40,894 bases of DNA, taken from positions 1-40,894 of the forward strand of contig JACYME010000169.1 in assembly GCA_015272155.1 (NCBI GenBank), read 5' to 3'. The notes under the pieces are model-generated. The model was not told where the DNA came from. It ran no database searches and worked only from the letters and a program-made list of their open reading frames with translations. A program made the translations under genes and the position numbers. Each line of letters starts with the position of its first letter. Position 1 is the first letter of the stretch. Below, piece after piece: positions 1-6,712 of the stretch. This stretch comes from Leptolyngbyaceae cyanobacterium T60_A2020_046. Lineage in GTDB: Bacteria; Cyanobacteriota; Cyanobacteriia; Phormidesmidales; Phormidesmidaceae.

Positions 1-97
1 CCGGACTGACTTGAAAAAGGGCAGCCGTTTCCTCGACTGAATGCCCTTGCTCTACTCGGGCGACTACTCGCTCACGCAGATCTAAGCTGTAAGCCAT
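1..97 (-). CDS. IS630 family transposase, N-terminal fragment
   Basis: Partial coding sequence that starts with ATG at 97 and is cut by the window edge. The visible 32 residues contain the start of the HTH domain (LRERVV, then EETAALFQVS). The catalytic DDE residues would lie further left and are not seen. The start follows the inverted repeat by only three bases, as is common in IS630 elements. The right window edge carries the C-terminal part of a transposase in the same orientation, probably another copy of the same IS. Confidence 0.85.
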   Translation of the reverse strand, partial: MAYSLDLRERVVARVEQGHSVEETAALFQVSP

Positions 98-130
98 TGT
101 TTCTCATTCTTATCTAGAACTACTATAGTT
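1..130 (-). mobile_element. IS630-family element, 5' end (partial)
   Basis: A transposase gene starts at 97 and runs leftwards off the window. Its first 32 residues begin MAYSLDLRERVV, the usual start of the helix-turn-helix DNA-binding region of IS630/Tc1-like transposases. Positions 101-130 form a terminal inverted repeat that matches the one at 40726-40755 in 26 of 30 bases. Only the N-terminal tenth of the protein is visible, so whether the copy is intact is unknown. The insertion lies about 70 bp beyond the stop codon of cupA. Confidence 0.85.
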
Positions 131-201
131 CGGACAAGACGGCGAGCCAATGCTTCAAAAGCCTCACAGACTAAAGCGATTTTGCCGGAAGGTGATGTCT
201 G

Positions 202-1347
202 TTAGCGATCGCTCAACTGCACCACATGAATTCGCGAGGTCATCAGCCGATCCATCCAGCTGGCTAAGAAGGCTTGGTTGGCAGCTTGCTCATCCGGCAC
301 CGTTGTTTCTGCACTGTGAGGCAGCAGTCCTTGTAAGGCCGCTGAGGTGACACAAAACATTGACTTTTGGAAGCTTTGGGTAATTTGCACGTGCAAATCG
401 TCCTCGCCCCGGAGCCCTTGCCGATAGTAGTCGTGGAGGTAGTCGGGCAAAAAGTGGCGCATATCCTGCATCAACAGGGTGGGCGGAATGCCTACGCCGC
501 CAGTGGGCAGCGGGTCGGCATAGAGCGCCCCGTAGGTAAATCGACTTTGATCGGGGGAAATTTGCTGGGCCTGCGCGTTGTAGGACACGGTTCCCCAAAA
601 AGGTGTGCCGCGAAAGAAAACGGCTTCTACATAGGGAATCGCCGTGTCGGGCAAAAAGGTTAGCCCGAGGGAGTCTGGAATGATGTCAAATTTCTGACCC
701 GAAATGGTGACGCTGTAGGTGATGGGAACGTTGGCTGCTGCCACCAAGCCATCTTTGATGTACTTGACTACAGCAGGGATATCGGGAATCTCGCCATTAT
801 CGTAGCGATCGGACAACGTGAGAAAGATTTCGGCCATCACCGTCCAAAACTGACCCAGACCGCTGTAGTAGGCCGACTGCCGCACCTGCTCTGGCAAAAA
901 CTCTGGGAATAGTCGGTGTAGTGCCCGAAGTGGAAGGTTCGTCTTAATTTTGGCCTGCACCGCTACCTCACACGCGGCCTTAAACTCCGGCGAGTCAAGA
1001 TAGGCGTCAAGACCACCGCCACCGTGCCACAGCATGGTTCTCATGCAGTATTCGGCGTATTCGTAGTTGATGCGATCATGGTTCCAGTGCTTGAGGAGCT
1101 TTGCGAAGGACACTTCGCCGTTGAAGTACTTGAAGAATGGGAACAGCACTAGAAACTGTTCTTCAGCAATATAGATCAGGTTTTTGGAGTAGGCATCGAG
1201 CACCATCCCATAACTCTTCAGGATGCCGACAACCTCCAACAAATTGGTGGGGCTGTGGGGCAGCATGGCTTCGCCGCGCAGCAGTCGATCAATAAAAGAC
1301 TGCAAGGGGTGAACGCTGCTTTGGGGTTTGGGAAGGGTGTTTGTCAT
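202..1347 (-). CDS. cupA: CO2 hydration protein CupA (ChpY) of NDH-1MS
   Basis: A 381-residue protein recognised as the CO2 hydration protein CupA/ChpY. It sits on the NdhD3/NdhF3 arm of the specialised NDH-1MS complex on thylakoids and hydrates CO2 to bicarbonate. Its start ATG overlaps the ndhD3 stop by four bases (ATGA), so the two are probably translationally coupled. The alternative CupB/ChpX partners NdhD4/NdhF4; the gene order ndhF3-ndhD3-cupA assigns this one to CupA. In Synechocystis the small gene cupS follows cupA. Here an IS630 element begins about 70 bp after the stop and no cupS is seen in the window. Confidence 0.93.
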   Translation of the reverse strand: MTNTLPKPQSSVHPLQSFIDRLLRGEAMLPHSPTNLLEVVGILKSYGMVLDAYSKNLIYIAEEQFLVLFPFFKYFNGEVSFAKLLKHWNHDRINYEYAEYCMRTMLWHGGGGLDAYLDSPEFKAACEVAVQAKIKTNLPLRALHRLFPEFLPEQVRQSAYYSGLGQFWTVMAEIFLTLSDRYDNGEIPDIPAVVKYIKDGLVAAANVPITYSVTISGQKFDIIPDSLGLTFLPDTAIPYVEAVFFRGTPFWGTVSYNAQAQQISPDQSRFTYGALYADPLPTGGVGIPPTLLMQDMRHFLPDYLHDYYRQGLRGEDDLHVQITQSFQKSMFCVTSAALQGLLPHSAETTVPDEQAANQAFLASWMDRLMTSRIHVVQLSDR

Positions 1348-2897
1348 AGGGCACAGGGGAACGTCGTAGACGTTTCACACAGCACAGCGGGGGTAGACGC
1401 CTCAGCGAGTTCAACGATGGGCGATCGCAGGGCGACGATTGTGGCTTCACTCCACCGCGAAAGCCACACGGGTTGAAGCCCCAGGGCCACGATCACGATC
1501 GCCAGCACGACAGCCGGCACGCGATCGCTCCAGGACACCCGAGGCAGATTGAGATCAGGCTCGACGGCGTCACTCGGGGGGCGAATTGCCAAGCGACCGA
1601 AGAACGCCCGGTTCACCAACAGCAGGAAATACACCGCTGTCAGGCCAGAGCCGATCATGCACAGCAGCGTTTGTGCGGGGAAGGCCAAAAAGCTACCGCG
1701 AAAGACGACAAACTCTGAAATAAAGCCCACCATGCCCGGAATGCCAGCACTGGCCATGACTCCCAGAATCATCAGTGAGCCAACAATGGGCAACCCCCGC
1801 TCGGGGTTGAGCAAGCCTCGCAGCACCGTCAGGTCGCGGGTTCCAGTTTTGGCGTAAACCACGCCCACCAGCAAGAACAGCAGCCCCGAAATCAGGCCGT
1901 GGCTAACCATCTGCATCACTGTGCCCAGAATACTGAGGGGGGTGTCCGCTGCCGTTGCCAGGAGGACGTAACCCATGTGTCCAATGGAGCTATAGGCGAC
2001 CATTTTTTTCATGTCCCGCTGGGCGATCGCGGCAAAAGACCCGTACAGGACGCTAACCACCGCCCACCCCGCAAGCCACGGCGCAAACTCTGACCATGCT
2101 GCTGGAAAAAGTTGGAGCCCAAACCGCACTAAGCCGTAGGTTCCCAGTTTCAGCAACACCCCCGCCAGCAGAACCGAAATTGGTGTCGAAGCTTCCACGT
2201 GGGCATCGGGCAACCAAGTGTGAAAGGGAAAGAGGGGAATTTTGATCCCAAAGCCGATGAGCAGCGCCACGAGCAAGACTGACTGCTCGACAAGGGTGAG
2301 GGTCTGGGCAAACCCTGGATCGTAGTCAAAAGTGCTGGCTCCACTCAGCCATACCAAGCCCAAAAAGCCTCCCAGAATGAGAATGCCGGAGATGGCGGTA
2401 TAAATCAGAAACTTGGTTGCAGCATAGCCGCGCCGCGCGCCGCCCCAAATCGCAATGAGTAGATAAAGGGGAATCAGCTCCAATTCATAGAAGATGAAAA
2501 ACAGCAGTAGATTTTGAGCCAAAAAGGCTCCGGCCACGGCGCTGCTAATCACCAGCATGAGGGAAAAGTACAGACGCGGACGGCGGATAGTGACGGGGCT
2601 GCTGTAAACCGCGATCGCCCCGAGCAGGCTATTCACAAACAACAGGGGCAGCGACAGCCCATCTAATCCGAGGCGATAGGTTAGCCCGAGGGACTCGATC
2701 CAGGCTAAGGAACTCACGAACTGCATCCCCGGCAGCGTGATGTTGTATTGGGTCGCTAGCCAGCCCACCCAGATGAGCGATATGCCTTGGGCCGCAAGCG
2801 CAATTTTGCGAATGCGATCGGCGGGCCATTCCTGCGGCCAAAGGCTAGTGACGATCGCCCCCGCGAGGGGAATGAGGATTAGAGCGCTCAACATCAT
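1344..2897 (-). CDS. ndhD3: NAD(P)H-quinone oxidoreductase subunit NdhD3
   Basis: A 517-residue polytopic membrane protein of the NuoM/NdhD antiporter-like family. Typical signatures are visible: the LLLFFIFYELELIPLYLLIAIWG segment near residue 130, the conserved PLFPFHTWLPDAHVEAST loop near residue 225, and KLGTYGLVRF shortly after. It forms part of the proton-pumping arm that binds CupA in the low-CO2-inducible NDH-1MS complex. It lies 7 bp after ndhF3 and overlaps cupA by 4 bp, giving a three-gene operon. Two adjacent ATG codons (2897 and 2894) could start it. Confidence 0.94.
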   Translation of the reverse strand: MMLSALILIPLAGAIVTSLWPQEWPADRIRKIALAAQGISLIWVGWLATQYNITLPGMQFVSSLAWIESLGLTYRLGLDGLSLPLLFVNSLLGAIAVYSSPVTIRRPRLYFSLMLVISSAVAGAFLAQNLLLFFIFYELELIPLYLLIAIWGGARRGYAATKFLIYTAISGILILGGFLGLVWLSGASTFDYDPGFAQTLTLVEQSVLLVALLIGFGIKIPLFPFHTWLPDAHVEASTPISVLLAGVLLKLGTYGLVRFGLQLFPAAWSEFAPWLAGWAVVSVLYGSFAAIAQRDMKKMVAYSSIGHMGYVLLATAADTPLSILGTVMQMVSHGLISGLLFLLVGVVYAKTGTRDLTVLRGLLNPERGLPIVGSLMILGVMASAGIPGMVGFISEFVVFRGSFLAFPAQTLLCMIGSGLTAVYFLLLVNRAFFGRLAIRPPSDAVEPDLNLPRVSWSDRVPAVVLAIVIVALGLQPVWLSRWSEATIVALRSPIVELAEASTPAVLCETSTTFPCAL

Positions 2898-2904
2898 CGC
2901 GTTA

Positions 2905-4740
2905 TCACCACATTGTCCACGTCATCAACAGACCCAAGAGGCTTACCCCCACCACAATGGTGAGCAAATACCCCTGCGATCGCCCAGAAATGCTGTATTT
3001 CAAGCTTTCTCCCCCAAGTAGGGAAACCAAACCCACGGTGTTGACCAAGCCATCGACCACGTAGCGATCAAACCAACTGCTTGCCCAGGAAATGCGCTCC
3101 ACAAGCCAGACAACGGTGTAGCGGTACAGCCGCTCGGTATAGAAGTCGTAGGCCAACAGGTCTTGCACAATGCGAACGGGCCGCTGGAGCGATCGCGCCA
3201 GCGTCTTGCTGATCGGAATCAGCGCCCCCAACACCACACCAGCCAGCCCCGATGTCACCAATAGCATAAGGGCTGGAATGTTCACATATTCCCAAGGGGG
3301 AAGCAGATAAAGGCGATTCAGAATCAGCGGCACTAACAGCGTAAAGACCGTTAAAAAGACCATTGGCACGGCCATCGGCCAAGCCACCTCAGGAGCCCGG
3401 CGGGTTTTGGGCTGCGCCGCCCCCAAAAAGATGAGGCGAAATACCCGCATCAGGTTTAGCGCCGTCAAAAAGTTTACGGTCAGGAAGACCACAACCAGGG
3501 CAGGGGAATCTTCCCAGAGAAAGTCGATGCCCAGGTGATAGCCCCAAAAACAGCCCAAGGGCAGTAGCCCCACCATGCCTAAACTGGCGGTGACGTAGGC
3601 GATGGTGGTGGCAGGCATTTTGCTCCACAAACCCCCCATTTCTGTCAGGTCTTGGCTATTGGTGGTCAAAATGACAGAGCCTGCGCTCATAAACAAAAGG
3701 GCTTTGGCGATCGCATGGGTTAGCAAAATCATTAGCGCAACGCCCGGCCACTCGATGCCCACGGCGATAAACACCAGCCCCAGGTAGGCGCTGGTGGAGT
3801 AGGAGAAGGTTCGCTTGATGTCAATCTGGGCGATCGCAACCAGAGAAGCCCCAATCGCAGTAATGGTGCCAATGACAACCAGGGTCGAAAGCGCTACGGG
3901 GGACAGCGCTACAATCGGCTGTAGGCGAATCAGGACGTAGGCTCCGCAGGTTACCACCACAGAATTTCTCAGAATTGAAGCCGGATTTGGCCCTTCCATC
4001 GCCTCATCCAACCAGAGGTGCAACGGAAACTGAGCACACTTTCCCGTGGGGCCAGCAATGAGCGCCAAACCGAGCAAGGTTGCTGCCCAAGGACTCAATT
4101 GAGGATCTTTAACCCACTCGTAAAGGTCGTTAAACTCTAGACTCCCAACCAAAGCCGACAGGGCAACGACCCCCATCAACAGCAGCACGTCTCCGATGCG
4201 CTTGGTCAAGAACGCATCGCGCGCTGCTGTTACCACCAACGGCTGCGCATACCAGAACCCCACCAACAGATAGGTCGAGAGGGTCAGCATTTCCAGCAGT
4301 GAGTAGGCTAGAAACAGGGAGCTACTCATCACCACCCCGCCCATGGCTGCTTCAAAAAAGCCCATGAGTGCAAAGAAGCGAGCCAACGCCCAGTCTTTTT
4401 CGAGGTAGCCCAGGGCAAACAGCTGGGCCAACAGGCTGAGGCCGGTAATCAACTCCAGCGCGCCCAAATTGACGACAGATAGATCGAGGGCCAGGCTCAG
4501 TCGAAGGTCAGCAGCCTGAAACCAAGTCAGGGTTAGCTCTTGGGAACCCGAATTCCAGATGCCCCGAAATACAAGGCTGCCGTGAATAAATGCGATCGCG
4601 GTCATCAAGATATTGATGTAAACCGCTGGACGCGGGCCCGTCCGTCTAACCCACCCCGTAGACCACGGCAGCGTCGCGATCACGCCTGCTAGGCCATAGA
4701 CCGGAATTAGCCAGCTTGTCTCAATCAAGAACTGCGTCAT
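2905..4740 (-). CDS. ndhF3: NAD(P)H-quinone oxidoreductase subunit NdhF3
   Basis: A polytopic protein of about 611 residues in the NuoL/NdhF family, with the conserved AGPTGKCAQFPLHLWLDEAMEGPNPASIL loop near residue 235, typical of NdhF3/F4 in CO2-uptake complexes. It is the distal antiporter-like subunit of NDH-1MS. The ATG at 4740 is preferred over the GTG at 4743; an AGTAGG stretch just upstream can serve as ribosome site. It is the first gene of ndhF3-ndhD3-cupA, which in other cyanobacteria is controlled by the LysR regulator NdhR/CcmR. The promoter lies in the region shared with the divergent carboxysome cluster. Confidence 0.94.
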   Translation of the reverse strand: MTQFLIETSWLIPVYGLAGVIATLPWSTGWVRRTGPRPAVYINILMTAIAFIHGSLVFRGIWNSGSQELTLTWFQAADLRLSLALDLSVVNLGALELITGLSLLAQLFALGYLEKDWALARFFALMGFFEAAMGGVVMSSSLFLAYSLLEMLTLSTYLLVGFWYAQPLVVTAARDAFLTKRIGDVLLLMGVVALSALVGSLEFNDLYEWVKDPQLSPWAATLLGLALIAGPTGKCAQFPLHLWLDEAMEGPNPASILRNSVVVTCGAYVLIRLQPIVALSPVALSTLVVIGTITAIGASLVAIAQIDIKRTFSYSTSAYLGLVFIAVGIEWPGVALMILLTHAIAKALLFMSAGSVILTTNSQDLTEMGGLWSKMPATTIAYVTASLGMVGLLPLGCFWGYHLGIDFLWEDSPALVVVFLTVNFLTALNLMRVFRLIFLGAAQPKTRRAPEVAWPMAVPMVFLTVFTLLVPLILNRLYLLPPWEYVNIPALMLLVTSGLAGVVLGALIPISKTLARSLQRPVRIVQDLLAYDFYTERLYRYTVVWLVERISWASSWFDRYVVDGLVNTVGLVSLLGGESLKYSISGRSQGYLLTIVVGVSLLGLLMTWTMW

Positions 4741-4879
4741 CACCTACTCTGACTCGTTATGAAGGCGGCTTTACACGGCACCAGACTGAAGCATCCCTTC
4801 TTGCAGCGTCAGGACATGCCTGATCGCGCGCTCAGCATCAAAGGCGCTTGCTGACCGAAAGCCTTTGCCTACTGAAAAG

Positions 4880-4904
4880 GTGCTCTGCGAAAAATACAGA
4901 GCAC
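4880..4904 (-). terminator. Hairpin in the ndhF3 leader (terminator or attenuator)
   Basis: GTGCTCTG and CAGAGCAC form a perfect 8-bp stem around a 9-nt loop. On the minus strand the stem is followed by CTTTTC, a weak U tract. It lies about 140 bp upstream of the ndhF3 start. With no gene upstream on that strand, it is either a leader attenuator or an operator-like palindrome. Confidence 0.35.
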
Positions 4905-5192
4905 TTCAGTGGTGCGCCCTCAATTTGGACGATCATATCGGCGATTGCAAGCGCCGCAAAAACTAATCCGACATAATCCGACAATGCATCCAACGGTGAT
5001 GCCAAAGCAAAGCTTTGTCGTGCCATCATCTTACCTGATTCTTCGCCGCACCTCAGGCCCTTCTCCCCGAAAGAATCGAATATCCTCCGCGATCGCCCCT
5101 GACCGATTTCAGCCCCCCGCGATCGCCCTATGCTAAAGCCGAAGAGAGTAAGCACCATCGGCTTTTTGTCGGCCCATGAAGAAATGAATACT

Positions 5193-5230
5193 TTTCTAAT
5201 ATTAGCTTTAATGATATTTAGTATTAGAAA
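5193..5230 (+). promoter_or_regulatory. AT-rich inverted repeat upstream of ccmK2, candidate LysR-type site
   Basis: TTTCTAATA (5193-5201) and TATTAGAAA (5222-5230) are perfect inverted 9-mers. The left arm overlaps a smaller palindrome, CTAATATTAG (5196-5205). The block sits 20-55 bp upstream of the candidate -35 element, where LysR-type activators usually bind. Its identity as a CmpR/NdhR site is inference. Confidence 0.4.
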
Positions 5231-5248
5231 CAATCATTGGGGCTTATA

Positions 5249-5277
5249 TTGCCAAGCTGGTCGTCCCCCCGTATGCT
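5249..5277 (+). promoter_or_regulatory. Candidate sigma70 promoter for the ccm cluster
   Basis: TTGCCA (5249-5254) and TATGCT (5272-5277) are separated by exactly 17 bp and match consensus at 5/6 and 4/6 positions. A GTATGC/GCATAC inverted repeat (5271-5285) overlaps the -10 element. TGCCAAGC (5250-5257) is also complementary to GCTTGGCA (5275-5282), so the core promoter could be occluded by a bound protein. Confidence 0.4.
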
Positions 5278-5451
5278 TGGCATACAACGGAGTTTAAATC
5301 GGACATCCCTGCCAAAAAGCGCCATTCACGGGTGACTCGTGGGCGGTTTTAGAGGAGTTTTAGTGATCTTTAATTTAGGGATCTAAAGGTTTTCTCATCA
5401 TTGCATTAGACAGGGACGGCCTAAGAGCGGATTTAGAGGGAGATAACGACC

Positions 5452-5760
5452 ATGCCCATTGCGGTAGGAATGATTGAGACGAAAGGGTTTCCGGCTGTTG
5501 TCGAAGCAGCTGATGCCATGGTAAAAGCGGCTCGTGTGACCCTGGTTGGCTACGAGAAGATTGGGAGTGGCCGCGTCACCGTGATCGTGCGGGGTGACGT
5601 GTCTGAGGTGCAAGCGTCTGTTGCGGCGGGCATTGAGTCCGCAAAGCGCGTGAATGGTGGCGAGGTGCTTTCGACCCACATCATTGCCCGTCCCCACGAA
5701 AACCTGGAATTTGTCCTGCCGATTCGCTACACCGAGGCGGTTGAACAGTTCCGGACTTAG
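5452..5760 (+). CDS. ccmK2: Carboxysome shell protein CcmK2 (hexameric BMC-H)
   Basis: A 102-residue single BMC-domain protein that assembles as hexamers to form the flat facets of the beta-carboxysome shell. The core is nearly invariant relative to known CcmK2: [20 protein letters not shown] at residues 13-32, the pore loop KIGSGR and the PHENLE stretch. It ends right after EQFRT, as CcmK2 does, whereas the next gene has the longer CcmK1-type tail. A GGGAG ribosome site precedes the ATG. It is the first gene of the cluster, in the same order as the Synechocystis ccmK2-K1-L-M-N cluster. Confidence 0.96.
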   Translation: MPIAVGMIETKGFPAVVEAADAMVKAARVTLVGYEKIGSGRVTVIVRGDVSEVQASVAAGIESAKRVNGGEVLSTHIIARPHENLEFVLPIRYTEAVEQFRT

Positions 5761-5916
5761 GGCAGCGGAAAATTGTCCCGCAGGGTTCGCGATCGCGGCC
5801 AATCTTTAATGCAGCTTGTTTCAACGCTGTTTGAGGGATGACCCAGGCGCGACCTTGTGCCGAATTGGCCTGTCAAGATGCTTTGCACTCAGAATTAATA
5901 CTAAGGAGTTAGTCAA

Positions 5917-6255
5917 ATGGCAATTGCCGTTGGAATGATCGAAACCCTGGGCTTCCCCGCTGTGGTTGAAGCGGCGGACGCAATGGTGAAGGCAGCTCGC
6001 GTCACCCTGGTTGGCTACGAGAAGATCGGAAGTGGTCGCGTCACCGTCATCGTGCGGGGCGATGTGTCCGAGGTTCAGGCTTCCGTCGCCGCTGGGGTTG
6101 ACAACGTGAAGCGCGTGAATGGTGGGCAGGTGCTCTCAACTCACATCATTGCCCGCCCCCACGAAAACCTGGAGTTTGTGCTTCCCATTCGCTACACCGA
6201 AGCCGTTGAGCAGTTCCGTGAGAGCGTGAGCGGCATTCGCCCTTACGGTCGCTAG
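5917..6255 (+). CDS. ccmK1: Carboxysome shell protein CcmK1 (hexameric BMC-H)
   Basis: A 112-residue BMC-domain shell protein nearly identical to the preceding CcmK2 through residue 98. It carries a basic C-terminal extension ([11 protein letters not shown]), the feature that separates CcmK1 from CcmK2. It contributes hexamers to the shell facets, with the KIGSGR pore loop present. An AAGGAG ribosome site lies 8 bases before the ATG. The 156-bp gap after ccmK2 shows no clear terminator. Many codons differ synonymously between the two genes, so the protein identity reflects strong selection rather than a recent copy. Confidence 0.96.
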   Translation: MAIAVGMIETLGFPAVVEAADAMVKAARVTLVGYEKIGSGRVTVIVRGDVSEVQASVAAGVDNVKRVNGGQVLSTHIIARPHENLEFVLPIRYTEAVEQFRESVSGIRPYGR

Positions 6256-6268
6256 GTCGCTGCTATCC

Positions 6269-6571
6269 ATGCTATTGGCTAAGGTTCGCGGAACGGTTGT
6301 GAGTACGTGTAAAGAGCCCAGTCTCAACGGCGTCAAGTTTTTACTGGTGCAGTTGTTGAGTGACTCGGGCGATCCCCTGCCGGATTACGAGGTGGCAGCG
6401 GATGTGGTTGGCGCAGGTATCGGTGAGTGGGTATTGATTGCCCGTGGCAGCGGGGCGCGGCAGCACGAAGGCTATCGCGATCGCCCCGTTGATGCGGCGG
6501 TTGTCGCCATCATCGATACCGTCTCCCTCGATTCCGGGGCTCTTTACAACAAGCGCGACGACTTTAGCTAG
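6269..6571 (+). CDS. ccmL: Carboxysome vertex protein CcmL (BMC-P)
   Basis: A 100-residue EutN/CcmL-family protein that forms pentamers capping the twelve vertices of the carboxysome shell. It shows the family features: LAKVRGTVVST at the start, YEVAADVVGAGIGEWVLIARGSGAR in the centre and the closing IDTV...LYNKRDD. It begins 13 bp after ccmK1, so the two are co-transcribed. The ribosome site is weak, as suits a protein needed in far fewer copies than CcmK. Confidence 0.96.
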   Translation: MLLAKVRGTVVSTCKEPSLNGVKFLLVQLLSDSGDPLPDYEVAADVVGAGIGEWVLIARGSGARQHEGYRDRPVDAAVVAIIDTVSLDSGALYNKRDDFS

Positions 6572-6712
6572 CGGCGAGCAGCTCAGGCCAAGGGTTAGGG
6601 CGGTAAATGGCTGCTGGTGAAAAGCGCGTGGTGACGTGTCTGCACCGCAGACTGAGCGAGCCAAGGCCGAAATTTATCACCGTGAAGTTTTAGGCGGAGG
6701 AATCTAGGATCT

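Larger units (their letters stand above)
4741..5451. promoter_or_regulatory. Divergent control region between ndhF3 and ccmK2
   Basis: This 711-bp gap has no convincing gene; the open frames in it are low-complexity or lack family features. It must hold the promoters of both carbon-concentrating operons. Visible structure includes a hairpin at 4880-4904 on the ndhF3 side, an AT-rich block at 5185-5235 with a 9-bp inverted repeat, and a sigma70-like promoter at 5249-5277 facing ccmK2 that leaves a leader of about 165 nt. Regulation by LysR-type CmpR/NdhR is expected from other species but is not proven here. Confidence 0.6.

Noticed and set aside
4838-5233. 131-codon frame upstream of ndhF3
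   Set aside because: It has no family features and runs through a hairpin and AT-rich control region.
5452-6255. Recent duplication or gene conversion of ccmK
   Set aside because: The proteins are almost identical but many synonymous bases differ, and CcmK1/CcmK2 pairs are the normal state in beta-cyanobacteria.
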